From positions 13,206,001-13,270,000 of the forward strand of contig NC_087092.1 of assembly GCF_963855985.1 (NCBI RefSeq): a DNA stretch of 64,000 nucleotides. Reading direction: 5' to 3'. Source of the DNA: Ostrinia nubilalis (taxonomy: Eukaryota; Arthropoda; Insecta; Lepidoptera; Crambidae). The position numbers were made by a program, and so were the translations under genes. A model generated the notes under the pieces. The model did not search any database. It worked only from the letters and a program-made list of their open reading frames with translations, and had not been told where the DNA came from. Shown one piece after another: positions 25,401 through 36,506 of the stretch (the stretch's first letter is position 1; each line of letters starts with the position of its first letter).

Positions 25401-25811
25401 AATACCGATGTAACAAAAGCACTTGAGTAACACCTGTAAACGAAGTAAAGTCAGAGTAATAAATCACACCACAGTAGGTAGTGTGACTAATCTTTAGAAG
25501 CTGATCCGTTTAAAATCACTTTCGCTCGAATGCTGCCACATAATACCTACATAATAATATGATGTTAAAAAGGTGGTTACATCAAAGTTTCTAAGGGTTA
25601 TGGAAAATTGCGAAGAAAATTCTAACTTATAAGGCATTTTAAAGTTAATCAATAATCATGGGTTAAGATAATGTCCACAACTTGTTACATACTTAACTGT
25701 TTTGCAGATATTCTAAGTGTTGATGATGAAAAATGAATTAATTCATATCAAGTTCGGAGTTTTTTTTTTATATTAAGATTATTAGTAATTTGTGTAATAA
25801 CAAATTACTAA
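22427..25811. other. unassigned AT-rich DNA
   Basis: Several short frames are present, none with a recognisable motif. No terminal-repeat pair was found. Confidence 0.4.
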
Positions 25812-25935
25812 TAACCTACTTCCGTTAGCCCCTCGTACTAAGCTAAATATGCTTGTATCACGAGTGACTCGTTAGCTCACCACAATAGTCGAGCGGCGGT
25901 GGGATTCGAACCCGCATTCCCCGGATCACGAGTCG
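25812..25935 (-). mobile_element. SINE family A copy
   Basis: The best-preserved copy. On the minus strand GACTCGTGATCCGGGGAATG leads into the B box GGGTTCGAATCCCACC, then CTCGACTATTGTGGTGAGCT and GAGGGGCTAACGG. Just beyond its tail, TTATTAGTAATTTGT and ACAAATTACTAATAA (about 25787-25816) form a hairpin. Confidence 0.65.
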
Positions 25936-27078
25936 GCCAGTCCGAGTCGTGGCTTCGTTTAATTGTGCGAAACCAACAAGCTCCGATAATAACTGTAAAA
26001 TTACTTAAAATTCAAATATATGTTTATTTAAAAAAACTAGGAGACGAAGAAAGTATCAATGTTATTAGTTCGCAAGTGTCTGCGTGGACAACATAATAAC
26101 GAGTGATCAACAAACGACTTCAAAGTCTTCAAACGCGTGTCAATATTTTTAATTTTCTTTGTTTACTTGTACAAGCTTGGCCAGTGGTCCAGGCCTTCTC
26201 TAACCTAGTAATTTAATATGATTGTTCAGGCGCGGCGTGGGCGTAGGTAGTGATCATAGGTTCCGGCCTAAAGTGTGTAATTTAGGTTCCTCTTTGCATA
26301 ACATGGGACTAAAATAGAGCAACACTGTGTTGCCGACAGCATCCGTTCGCATTTTACCTGCTTATTAAATTGGTCAATGTTTTGGTATTTGACGAAAATT
26401 TTGCTAATAAATGTGCAGTTAATTTGTGAACACATGCAAAAGATATTTTAAATTTCCTAATGTACAAAAAGCTAGCAAAAATCCTTCGAATGTTGCAGTT
26501 TAATAGGGGAAAAAAGTTTTTCAGTGAACACAGGCAAGGCCGATGTCCCTTTTCTTAAAACGTGTCCAATGAACGAACGCCTACAAGATTTTCTGGCAGC
26601 CACTGATTCTTTCTATTGGAATAGAAATAGACTTAAACGGTACAATAATAATTCGAACTTGTTTGCGTTCAAAATTTGTGCTAATAGGTAAGACAAAAAA
26701 AATGTTTTCTTTACATTTAAATTCAGCAGTGCATGTTAAGTTGCCAGAATTAAACCGCTCTTAATTTATCAAAAGAACTCGCAACTTAAATCGTTTTTTA
26801 AGCGTCATTCTCGTACATTTTGATAATAAAGATGGTTCTTCGGACAATTTCCCGCCGCAGTCTAGCATGCCTTGTTAATGATGCCCCGCAACGGAACAGT
26901 GCCTTCCTTGTTTGAATATCAATAGATTAACTATCGTGGAAGGCGTGCATAACACAATGATTAGGTAGAAAGTTCAGCAATAACCATAGAGATTGGAGGG
27001 ACGTGAATACCACTTGCTACTCGGTGGGCGCACCTTGATTCAGACCAAATCCATGGATCCATATGGATTTATTACTTA
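25936..27078. other. unassigned AT-rich DNA
   Basis: Nothing recognised. Confidence 0.4.
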
Positions 27079-27423
27079 CTAGCGGCCGCCCGCGACTTCG
27101 TACGCGTGGATCCCATTTAACCCCCTTCATCTATTTTACGCGGTTTAGATTTTTTCATACAAATGTTTTTTCCCGCTAACTCCCGTTCCCTTGGGAATTT
27201 TGCAATATCCTGTTTTAAATGTTAATTGTATCAAGTGTCGTTAAAATCCGTTGAGTAGTTTTTATTTCTATAAGGAACATACAGACGGACAGACAGACAG
27301 ACAAAAATTTTACTGATTGCATTTTTGGCATCAGTATCGATCACTATCACCCCCTGATAGTTATTTTGAAAATATATTTCATGTACAGAATTGACCTCTC
27401 TACAGATTTATTATAGATATAGA
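27079..27423 (-). mobile_element. Helitron, non-autonomous, complete ends
   Basis: On the minus strand it starts TCTATATC after an A, carries TGTCTGTCTGTCTGTCCG, and ends in a GC-rich hairpin region and CTAG before a T. Insertion between A and T, a TC start and a CTAG end without target duplication are the Helitron signature. Confidence 0.8.
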
Positions 27424-28844
27424 TTTAAGTGTTTTAAAGTTGTTGAGAGATCTTCTAACATATTAAAAAGACGCAGCCACTTTAAAGGCCTAACAACATA
27501 GGGTGAACCATTTATTAGGTAAACAAAAATATTGGTTTGTTCGTCACTTCAATGAAAACATACACTACTTAACTACATATTTATTGAAAAATGACACAAC
27601 AAAGATTGATTAGGTAATTATCTTTTGAGTATTTTTATATTATTTTAGTATTTTTTACACACGCTATAATATACTTAAAGTGTTTGTTATTTGTATGGTT
27701 ACACAAACATACTTCAAAGTTTATTTGGCCGCTTGAATAAATATCAAATAATTATTTAATATTAGTTTGACCACAAGAGGTATTTTATAATGTGAATGTT
27801 CTCAATAAACGAATTATTGAGTGAGTAGGTATTTAAAGTGTGTGTATTTTATTAGTATGATACATATAAGAAGAATTCCTTTCCATATAAAATATTTATA
27901 TTCTTATAGGAGCTACGCTAGCTTCAAACATTTGCTTCCATATTCCCTTTCCCTGAGGTAAATATCCTAATTGATAGCTAACAAAAGAGTTGTTACTGTC
28001 AGGCCACCCGTAGTTCCGCCTCGACTTCTGGTCTATACGTAGGAATTGGGACAATACATGTTTCCTGACTCTAAGATCACGATTCTTACGGTAAAATCCA
28101 GGGCTAATAAAAAGGGTTCGGAGACATATTCCTAAAGAATTCGAAATTCAGTACGTGCACGAAATCACAAGACAAATCCTTATAATGTGATTGAAATTCG
28201 CATGCGAATGGAAATTCTTTGCCTTCAGAAATATGCCTCCAGAAAAGAGTTGGTATTCGTAAACTTTTAATATACTAGTTACGTGAACTTGTATTAGATA
28301 TTTTATTTTAAATCGGTTTGTAGAAAAACCTCCGTTTGTAATCCAATTTTTGAGGACCAAGTTGATAGCTAAAAGTAAAAGTTGTCCCATACTTTGTACA
28401 GTGTGGGTAACATTCGATTTAATTTCTATCACACCAATCTAATCACTGTAGCATTTATTTACTTGCAATTAAGTGTCATTTTATATTATTTCATTTGTTT
28501 AACAATGTTTCAACACGATTTTGCACATAAATGTTTACCTGCTAACTTTACAGCATCGAATCAAAATCTATTATAGCTGTTACATTGTTTAAGGCACTGG
28601 AGTTGTGTCACTCTGATCCAGATCGCGAACAAATATCTCGGGTTTACCTTAAAGGTCTATTATACCGTTTTATGTCATTTTCATGGGCCACGATATGGTA
28701 CTAACGTTTTGCGAAAATTAAATAGAAGAAATTAAGCAGGGCGATTTCAATTTCTACAATGTTTAACGTTTAGGACTACTGTCCAGTAGAAGATATTTTA
28801 AATGTTAACTTCTATTAATAAAGAGCACATGAAGCTTCATGATG
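27424..28844. other. unassigned AT-rich DNA
   Basis: Two short frames (28148 minus, 28382 plus) lack motifs. Confidence 0.4.
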
Positions 28845-28972
28845 AAGTAGCGTGGGCAGACTAGTTGGACCGACGATCTCGTGAAGGTCGCGGGAAGAGC
28901 CTGTCGTTGTGGTCGTCATGGAAAGCCTTGGGGGAGGCCTTTGTCCAGCAGTCATTTGACTGAAATGAACGT
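28845..28972 (+). pseudogene. RTE-type LINE ORF C-terminus, degraded
   Basis: GTAGCGTGGGCAG, GACGATCTCGTGAAGGTCGC and TGGAAAGCCTTGGGGGAGGC follow the same order as the copy at 9444. A deletion removes the PPTRW part and the end is frame-shifted. Confidence 0.6.
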
Positions 28973-28998
28973 AGCTTCATTGAAACAATATTGTGTAA

Positions 28999-29403
28999 AG
29001 TAGGGTGGGTGTACCAGTAACAAATCGAATAAGCGACATTTTAAAAGTAATTTTGATATTGTGACTCAATTATTACAACAATCATTGCAAAAAAAAGAAT
29101 TAACTACTCCTTGTCTATCATAGAATCAAGTAGCTTATTCCAATTTTCTTAATAGCTGTAAGGTTTATTTTTATTTAACAATCAATGTGGAAAGTCGCAA
29201 TATGCCTAAGGTTGACCAGATCGTACCAAGTCGTGTTTGTCGCTTTTATTAATGATTGGTAGAAGTACGGCAGTGCTACCAAACGTAACAAAAGTGGCGG
29301 GAAATTCGACAGATTGTTAGTATTTTGATGTGAAATTAGAAATGGTGTACTATTGTGGTTTTAATAGTGTTTCCTGGTGTGGGACTGGTGCACCCACCCT
29401 ACT
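28999..29403. mobile_element. 405-bp MITE, AGTAGGGTGGGTG ends
   Basis: Starts AGTAGGGTGGGTGTACCAGT and, from the other side, AGTAGGGTGGGTGCACCAGT. Flanks TAA and TAC suggest a 3-bp duplication with one change. No transposase. Confidence 0.7.
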
Positions 29404-31692
29404 TACAAATAGTATTTTTTACAGTTCTCTAAAACTTTAGCAAATTGGAAATCATAAAGATCATTCACCTCATTGTCCGTCTATTATAATAATAAAAGTA
29501 TCTGATAGTGAAGAATCAAATTATTTTTTTAACGTAAGCTTCAAAAAATATTATTGCAATCAAAACTGTTGCAATTAATATTTTATTTTTCGGAATTTGA
29601 TTGATTTGAAATAGGTACCTACTACTCACAAATTGTTTATTTTATAAACAAACACTTAAGTCATAAATATCAAATGCTCGGGCAATTCTTTTTTTTTTAG
29701 TTTTATTTATATTTACTTGTTAATTGCAGATGCACTTTTACTTAACTTTCTACTGTTTCTTATTCAGTTCCACGTACGTAAGAGTAAAATTTAGAGCTAC
29801 CGAATCACAATTATTACTTTTCTGTTTATATTTTTTTCGTGTCTGCTTTAAATGCTGGTCAAAATAATTAATTATGTGTTTATTTTTTTATTTGCCTTCC
29901 TAATAATTACTTTGTTTCATAATGTTACGAGAACGACACTTAGACATACAAGATGTTATATTTTATATGATTTTCCAAAACGTTCTGACCTATCAGTTTT
30001 TAACAAAACCTATATTGCAGGTTGGAAAATTTCAGGGAATAAATTATATGTTCTTTTAAAAAAAACCTTTATCCCAAGTGTAAATCATAGCACTATCAAG
30101 AGTAAGGTTTTAAGTATTTTTTGTAATAAGTAGAGCAAAGAAATAAATACTTAAATATTGATAGTAATAAACAAAACGTTTTTAAATCATTACGTTTTCG
30201 CTAACAATGTTGATACATTTAGTAAGTAGGTCAGTCACAACGAAATATATTAGTATGGTAATAAACTTCCATCAAAACGCTTATTGTTGGTTATTTATTA
30301 CCGACCAATATGATAATGAGGTCATTAATATATCAAAATAATTGTATACGACTGTTATATACGATCAAATTCTTAACACTTACGATTATAGCCTTAATAT
30401 TACTAAGGTGAGACTGAATTCATTAACAACTTAATTTTGCTGTTTGTGGTTTTTTTCATAACCTTAAAGTCAATTGTACAGAGTTCACTTTTGAGTGTTT
30501 TTAGATAATTCAGAACAGTCTAGGTGAACTATGGCTTGACAAGAAGGTGTGTAAAGGCGAGCGGTACTGTCAATGAGGTGATCTAGAGTTTATTACTTTG
30601 ATTTATAGTGATTCGCTTGCAGTATAATATTTGCTACAAATATAGATGACATGAAAGTATCTGGAGCACCAAGATTTATTATATAAAGTAACCCTAAGGT
30701 AATTTTAATTATACCTTACCTTGATATTGGGATTTCCACAGAAAATCTTCTCCTATAAGTACTTATATCGAAATCCCTTTAATAGTTAGTTTTATTTTTT
30801 ATTTCATATCTCTTCCTTCCGCTTCCATATCATATTTCACCTACTTTTTGCAACTTAAATCAACTTATTTTGTCCTTCCTTCTCCCTCCAAGGTTTTATC
30901 TTCATTACTCTACAAAAAACAAAAAAAAGTGTCTTTGGTGTGAAAAACATAAGACAGATAGAGCTACATACATACTTTCGCATACCTTTCAGTTTTTTCA
31001 CAGCTTGTTAAAACAAACTGTTTAACAAATGGACCCACACCCACAAACCTTGATTCAACACGTTAACTGCAATTAAGGGGGCAATTTCATTAGAATTTAA
31101 AAATAATTATACTTTCGCACTTGTTCAAAGTCATATCCAAGCTATTTTTAAATTGGATATCAAGTTATGTTTATCATAATTGCGAGTGACAGGAAAAAAT
31201 GTTTGCAATCTAATTGGTGGGTGCTATTTTATAGTGCAAAAACTGCAAGTAAAGAGTTCCTGGTTATACACTGATTACATTATATCAAGCTATTATACAC
31301 TGTCGTCTCTAAAGTAGTTGAAATTGGAGTCATTTTGCAATAAAATCATTAAAATCTGATGAGAACTCGTCTGTAGGTATATAAGTATCTTTATTGTCAC
31401 AACAGATTTCACGCTTCTCTGTGTCTAATGGTTGGATTCCAGTCCAAAAGTCCTGGATCCGATACCTAGATGAAACACAAAAATCGAATCAAACCTCTTT
31501 AAATAAATAAATAATAAAACGTTTATTGGTTTTTAACACAAAAAAAGGAATTACAATCATACCGGCTTGTGTCGAATTTTATTGGGAAGTTGAAAAACTC
31601 TTAATAACTTGCTAAAAGTGTCATGTAACTTAACTAATTGCGCATCAAATACCGGACAGTTCGTAATAATCGTAATGAAAATTAATTATTAA
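29404..31692. other. unassigned AT-rich DNA
   Basis: A 93-codon plus frame at 29852-30133 begins with a hydrophobic run but has AT-driven codons and no known domain. The rest shows nothing I can name. Confidence 0.35.
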
Positions 31693-31821
31693 TGTAAAGA
31701 ATACCTATTTTGAGGTTGTCTTTGGTTTATTTTTTCTTTAAGAGTAAAATGTCATGTCACACGAGCATGTCATGTGTCATGGAGATGTATTTTATAAATT
31801 ACCGATAAAATGTTAATATTG

Positions 31822-31829
31822 TTTTAAAT
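31822..31829 (+). promoter_or_regulatory. TATA-like box of the gypsy LTR
   Basis: TTTTAAAT ends about 28 bases before 31857, where the 11-base self-primer sequence begins. That spacing fits an RNA start at 31857, as self-priming would require. Confidence 0.5.
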
Positions 31830-31856
31830 CGGTTAATGAAACGGAATAAGAGCTTT

Positions 31857-31867
31857 GAATGTTAATT
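31857..31867 (+). promoter_or_regulatory. putative self-primer, predicted RNA 5' end
   Basis: GAATGTTAATT is the exact reverse complement of AATTAACATTC at 35345-35355, the first bases after the 5' LTR. In Tf1-type elements the first 11 bases of the RNA pair with such a site and prime cDNA synthesis. The 3' LTR copy lies at 46486-46496. Confidence 0.6.
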
Positions 31868-32133
31868 CTGTTATTTATTTTCAGGTGAGCTAACATTTTA
31901 TTTCATAGAAAATAGAATTCTGTTTTGAAAACTGTAAAGTTAGGTTAAAAGAAATCCCGTGTGTACTATATTTTGTGACCATGGACCTATAAAAAAAGTC
32001 GGACGGATTCTCATCAACAAAATACTGTGACATTAGGATACACCAGCTTGCCTGTACGTACAGGCCGGCACGCACACATTCACACCCTGATACACCACTT
32101 CGAGTGCAAACTTCACACAGTTGACACATTTAA

Positions 32134-33087
32134 CCCTCAGTTTGCATGGTGACTAAAACTTACGTTAAGTGTAAGGTGGAGACCCAGGGACTCCATATTT
32201 CAAATGAAGAAAAAATATACTAATACTTACAAAAGTAATATATTTTTTATTTGGTAACATAATATAGTTATTATACTATTAATTGGAAACAACAGAAATG
32301 GAAACATAATTAAAATTCATTTAAAAAATAAAATTTTCATGAAGTCGTAAAAATCACATAAAAATCGACATAGGCATTTTGTACCTCTTAAACTTAGAAA
32401 AAAAATTAACCAAATTTTTTTTTCTCTCTAAATTATGTGGACATAACCGTCTTCTTGATAAATAATATGTAAAATGTTAGAAAAAAATTAACACGAAAAA
32501 ACGTGCAATGGCTTAGTAACTACTACGAGCAGCACATTGCCTGCCAAACTTTTTCGAACAATACAAGCATATTTTTGTGAAATGAATTTCAAAATAAGCA
32601 GTCTTTCTTTTAATTCATCAAAACACATCATCAAAATACAAAATCATCAAAACAAATCTTTCGGGAAGTAAAATGTTAAATCCTCTTTTTTTTCTTCATC
32701 GCCTGCATTTTCTTCTACACTTTCTTGCCAGTCCCTCATATCTGAGGCTTCATTTCCATCTAACGTATTGATAAATCATGTATTGTGACTGTTTGATGCT
32801 TATTTGATCCACTCAAACCGTAAATAAACCATAATTTAAAAAATAAAACATAATATCATAATAATAAATTTTGTTACGCAAAGTGTATGGTGGAGTCCAC
32901 GGGACTCCACAAGTGTCAATTACTCAACTTTCTGTGATGCGCACGCAGATGACCTCTCGCCCCCGTGTTGGCCACGACACCAAAGGAAGCTACTCAAGCG
33001 CACAGCACTTTATTCGCGTATTGAAAAAAATTATGAACCAAAACAGTTTCACATGGAGTCCCTGGGACCTACCATGCAAATTGAGGG
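32134..33087. mobile_element. piggyBac-type non-autonomous element in P copy 1
   Basis: Flanked by TTAA (32130-32133 and 33088-33091), with ends CCCTCAGTTTGCATGG and CCATGCAAATTGAGGG. P copy 2 has an uninterrupted site at the matching place (near 46770), which confirms insertion. A block with GGGACTCCA recurs near both ends and at 32890-32910, where TGGAGTCCACGGGACTCCA is a palindrome. No transposase. Confidence 0.85.
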
Positions 33088-33118
33088 TTAAGCAGCGAAA
33101 AAACAACACGAATACGAC

Positions 33119-33193
33119 ATGTCTTGTGTGATGAAATTGTGTAAAAACCGTTCTGTTCGAACAAACAAAAATTAAGGAATCACATTTCACAGG
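33119..33193 (+). pseudogene. THAP-domain first exon of P-type transposase, dead
   Basis: Reading from ATG 33119 gives MSCVMKLCKNRSVRTNKN, a stop, then GITFHR. The N-terminal C-x4-C of a THAP zinc finger is present (C3, C8), as are the NR and ITFHR signatures. The stop and the change of the splice donor from GGTAAA to GGCAAA disable it. Compare the copy at 46798, which lacks the stop but has lost the first cysteine. Confidence 0.75.
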
Positions 33194-33934
33194 CAAAATA
33201 ATAATCCAATCACTTATTTCCCGACATTAAAATATTGAAATTAATTGAAATCAAACGTCATTCACTCGAAAAAATAATACGTCAAAGACCAGTTCTCAGT
33301 TATTTACGTGGGAAAATTACCCGAAATATGGGAAATTAATAATAATTTTAGGACTTTTTAGTTATTTATTACGCATACTATGGAAATAAAATAATTTATC
33401 ATAATAATTGTGTTTTAATGGGATATATTTTCATAGGCAAATTTGATCCTTCCCAAAAATGTGGAACTGCAAAATTCAAATTTTCTTACATTGATTGCAA
33501 GTCAGTGTCAGGTTGTATGTTAAAAAAAATCTATCAGAGATAATAATAATATATTGATGATGCATAAGATTATGATTATAATGTACACAAGATTCGTAAT
33601 TTGTAACTGCGTGAATCATTTTTGATCAACATTATGTACATACCCTGACACACTGACTTGCAAACAATGTAAGAAAATTTGAACATTGAAAATTTCGCGC
33701 CTACCTCAACGCATTCACCTTTCATCCTTTTAAAATGGCACGGAATAATTCTGTCTACATTTCCAAGTAACATCTGCCGATCTATATTTTTCTTAAAATA
33801 AATGGGTAAAATGTTTTGGCTAACATGGCATCCCTAAATTCACTCACACAATAGACAAACGCCAAAATTTTGCGTCACAGTTTTGTTGTAGCGCGAGTTC
33901 CGTCCGCCTTTTTTTATAGGTCCATGTTTGTGAC

Positions 33935-35044
33935 ATGACTCAGGCATTTGACCACGTAAAACATGACATTCTGATTGACAAACTCATGACATATGGTATT
34001 CGAGGCAATGTAGCACAACTAATAAAATCTTATTTAGACAACAGGAAACAATATACTTCCATTACACGTTTAAACGATAACTCGAAACTGGAAGTAGAAT
34101 ATCGATCAAATGAACGTCATGTTGAATATGGTGTACCACAAGGTAGTGTCTTGGGCCCACTATTATTTATAATTTATATTAATGACCTACCTCGATCTAC
34201 TGACAACCCTATGACTCTTTTTGCGGACGATAGTACTCTGACTGTAGCATGTAAGCGACCTGACATTTATGAAAATGACATTAATAATTCTTTGACATCA
34301 ATAATTTCATGGTTAGACAATAATAATTTAAAAATAAATATTTCTAAGACACAAGTTATGAAATTCCGACAAAGAATAATATCTGCACCTGACATAAATG
34401 TAATATACAATAACATGACAATCTCTGAAGTAGACAGTGCAAAATTTCTAGGAATATTCATAGATAAACAACTGAACTGGAGGACACACATAGAGTACCT
34501 AAGTAAAAAGTTGAGTAGTTCTGCATACGCACTATACAAGTTAGCTCCACTACTAAACGTTGATTCTCTGCTCTTGGCGTACCATGGCTTAGTGGCGTCG
34601 AATTTGAGATACGGCGTTATTTTCTGGGGGAATTCTACTGACAAAGAAATTATTTTTAAAATGCAGAAACGTTGTATACGAGCAATGTTTGGAATGAAAG
34701 CGGCTGATAGTTGTAAGCCAGTTTTCAAAAAACATAAAATTTTAACATTTCCGTCAATATATATTTTAGAAATAGTACTGTTTGTTAAGGCCAATCCGTC
34801 ACTTTTTATTCGTTTAGAGGATGTTGTCAGTCGCAACCGACGCGACTACTCAAGACTACGGATGCCCCCCTCAAATTCAGCTCTTATGAGTAAAAGTATA
34901 TTATGTATGGCACCTAGAATTTACAATAACATCCCCTTAACAATAAAAAAATTAGAATTGTATGAATTTAAAATGAAGGTTAAAAATTTATTAATTGAAA
35001 AATGTTATTATAATCTGACGGACTTCCTAAGTGACAAATTTTGA
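33935..35044 (+). pseudogene. LINE reverse transcriptase, C-terminal part
   Basis: 369 codons are open from 33935; the ATG is internal, since the same frame continues upstream at 31947-31979 on the other side of the P element. Motifs in order: TQAFDHVKHD (RT motif A region, residues 2-11), VPQGSVLGPLLFIIYINDLP (residues 68-87), FADDSTL (the catalytic FADD, residues 96-102), LKINISKTQVM, then the thumb and a C-terminal region ending NLLIEKCYYNLTDFLSDKF. The endonuclease and the N-terminal RT part are missing, as expected for 5' truncation during target-primed reverse transcription. The 189-codon antisense frame at 34267-34836 is a shadow. Confidence 0.9.
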
Positions 35045-35275
35045 TTTACTTCTTAATATTTTATTTTTTTCCATTTAATCTGATTATGCAACATTGACTT
35101 TAACTTTAATTTGATTTGATTATGCAGTATTATTGTAATTGATATTTTATTTTTAATTTAATTTGTACACCGCAAAGGTACGACATGTTGATACCATTTT
35201 AAACGCTGACTTAACACCTTATGTACACATGTTTGAACAAATAAATGTATCTTTATCTTTATCTTTATCTTTATC

Positions 35276-35344
35276 TTGAGCAATAAAACTGTTATTTATT
35301 TTCAGAAACGCATAAATGCTTTTATTTCGAACAATATCATTATA
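35276..35344 (+). repeat. gypsy 5' LTR, last part
   Basis: 69 bases identical to the corresponding parts of the 3' LTR. Contains the polyadenylation signal AATAAA (35282-35287) and a second copy of CTGTTATTTATTTTCAG (35289-35305; the first is at 31868-31884). The LTR ends ATTATA at 35344. Confidence 0.9.
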
Positions 35345-35355
35345 AATTAACATTC
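35345..35355 (+). promoter_or_regulatory. gypsy primer-binding site, self-priming type
   Basis: AATTAACATTC abuts the LTR end with no gap. It contains no TGG, the start of nearly every tRNA 3'-end primer site, and the whole 32-base leader to the gag ATG has no TGG either. It is exactly complementary to 31857-31867 within the LTR. Confidence 0.6.
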
Positions 35356-35376
35356 GCTGCAATTATTTCAAGAAAA

Positions 35377-36372
35377 ATGGAGAAGTTGAGATTTGATTTT
35401 ATGGTGAAGCCAACGGCAGATGGAAAGTCAAACACCATTTACATTACCTCAATAGGTACACCCGAAGGAAAGGTTTTTGAAATGCCCCAAGAGTACCAAC
35501 CTGTAAACCTACACCAAGTAATCTGTAATACGTCTAACTATGTCAAGGTAAAAAAAACATTGATCAAAAGACATCAAATAAGGAGAATTTGGATAACCTT
35601 GACAAAAGATATCTCAGATATATATTTGGATGAGGAACAGAACTTACAGTTTAATGATTTTTACTTAGAAGAAATTTCTGAAGAAACGAATAACACTGAA
35701 CCTATGCCCAGCGGTTCGAATAAAACATTAGAGGAATTGTTGGAAAGATTGCTTGAGAGTAAACAAACTAAATCTGAAACTCAGAATTTAGGGAAAATTG
35801 CAAAAGATTTTACCATTGAAAAGTTCACTGGCAGAAACTTAAATCCCTACCAGTGGATTAAGAATTTTAATAAAGAATGTGAACGGTTTCAAATAAAAGA
35901 GGATAGGAAAAAGATTGAAATATTGAAGAATTTTATGGAAAATTCCAGCATAGATTGGTATAGCTGCATGATAATGAAATTTACAGTGGAATCAGAATGG
36001 GAACAATGGGAGAGAAATTTTTGTGAAACTTTTGCAAACAAAGGATGGTCACCCATTAGATATGCTTTCGCGTTTAGGTATCAAGCAGGTTCATTGCTTG
36101 ATTATGCCTTGAAAAAAGAAAAACTGATACTGGAAGTAAGGAAAACTATTGATACTGGAACACTTATAGATCTTATAGCATTTGGCTTACCCAATTATGT
36201 GGCGGACAAAATTGATAGAGGAACTTTAGTAAGTACGGAGGATCTTTACAATAATATTGGACAGTTGGAACATCTTGTCGGGAGAAATAAATACGACAAA
36301 AAAAATACTACACAATATTCTGACACAAAACAAAAAAAACTGAAGAGAAAAAACCATGCTCAATTTGTGTGA
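35377..36372 (+). pseudogene. gag: gypsy Gag, capsid part
   Basis: 331 codons from the first ATG after the LTR (32-base leader). Residues 1-100 form a distinct N-terminal region with no motif I can name. Residues about 145-285 have the capsid-like pattern of Ty3/gypsy Gag (KFTGRNLNPYQWIKNFNKE, WEQWERNFCETFANKGW, AFRYQAGSLLDYALKKE). The frame runs out at 36372, just before a zinc knuckle that lies in another frame, so a one-base change in the A8 run at 36332-36339 has probably truncated it. That run could also slip during translation, but nucleocapsid is normally part of Gag. Confidence 0.85.
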
Positions 36373-36503
36373 AAGAAAAGAAAGGGAAACGTTATCACTC
36401 TGAGGAAAATTGTTGGTTTAAGAATAAAAACAAAACATCAGTTGTGAAGACTGTAAATAACTCGGAATTAGAAGTTGAACTGAACGAGGAGAATCAAAAA
36501 AAC
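36340..36503 (+). pseudogene. gag: gypsy Gag nucleocapsid tail, zinc knuckle
   Basis: In the -1 frame relative to the gag start, this reads CSICVKEKKGKRYHSEENCW, a C-x2-C-x10-H-x4-C zinc-knuckle-like motif, and ends at TAG 36504-36506, immediately after a slippery heptamer. Confidence 0.75.
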
Positions 36504-36506
36504 TAG
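36497..36506 (+). promoter_or_regulatory. gag-pro -1 frameshift signal
   Basis: A-AAA-AAC is placed in the gag/nucleocapsid frame as X-XXY-YYZ and followed directly by the stop TAG. A -1 slip leads into the protease frame (LEVPPLIKVKLL). This is the canonical retroviral frameshift arrangement. No downstream pseudoknot was modelled. Confidence 0.7.

Larger units (their letters stand above)
31693..31946 (+). repeat. gypsy 5' LTR, first part
   Basis: 254 bases that match 46322-46575 with a single difference (31702, T against A). The LTR is cut after TAGGTT by a LINE and resumes at 35276, giving 323 bp in total. Confidence 0.95.
31980..33926 (+). mobile_element. P-superfamily transposon, copy 1
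   Basis: Starts CATGGACCTATAAAAAAAG and ends with the same bases inverted, followed on both sides by CGGACGGA, giving inverted repeats of about 28 bp with one mismatch. An 8-bp duplication TTTGTGAC flanks it (31972-31979 and 33927-33934). It holds a THAP first exon at 33119. The 8-bp duplication, about 30-bp ends and THAP domain together indicate the P-element superfamily. The catalytic transposase region is gone. A piggyBac-type MITE sits inside it. Confidence 0.85.
31947..35275 (+). mobile_element. 5'-truncated LINE inserted in the gypsy 5' LTR
   Basis: A jockey/CR1-like LINE lacking everything before the catalytic part of RT. It begins in frame (31947-31979), is interrupted by a P-type transposon, and continues at 33935. 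It ends in a TCTTTA repeat tail (about 35245-35275). Removing it rejoins the two LTR parts exactly as in the 3' LTR, so there is little or no target duplication. Confidence 0.9.

Noticed and set aside
27271..27303. Microsatellite of GACAGACA units as an independent feature
   Set aside because: It is the internal repeat typical of the Helitron at 27079-27423.
29852..30133. 93-codon frame with hydrophobic start
   Set aside because: Codons follow the local AT bias, there is no domain and no clear promoter or splice context.
34267..34836. 189-codon minus-strand frame
   Set aside because: Lies antisense to the LINE reverse transcriptase at 33935-35044 and has no motif; a shadow.
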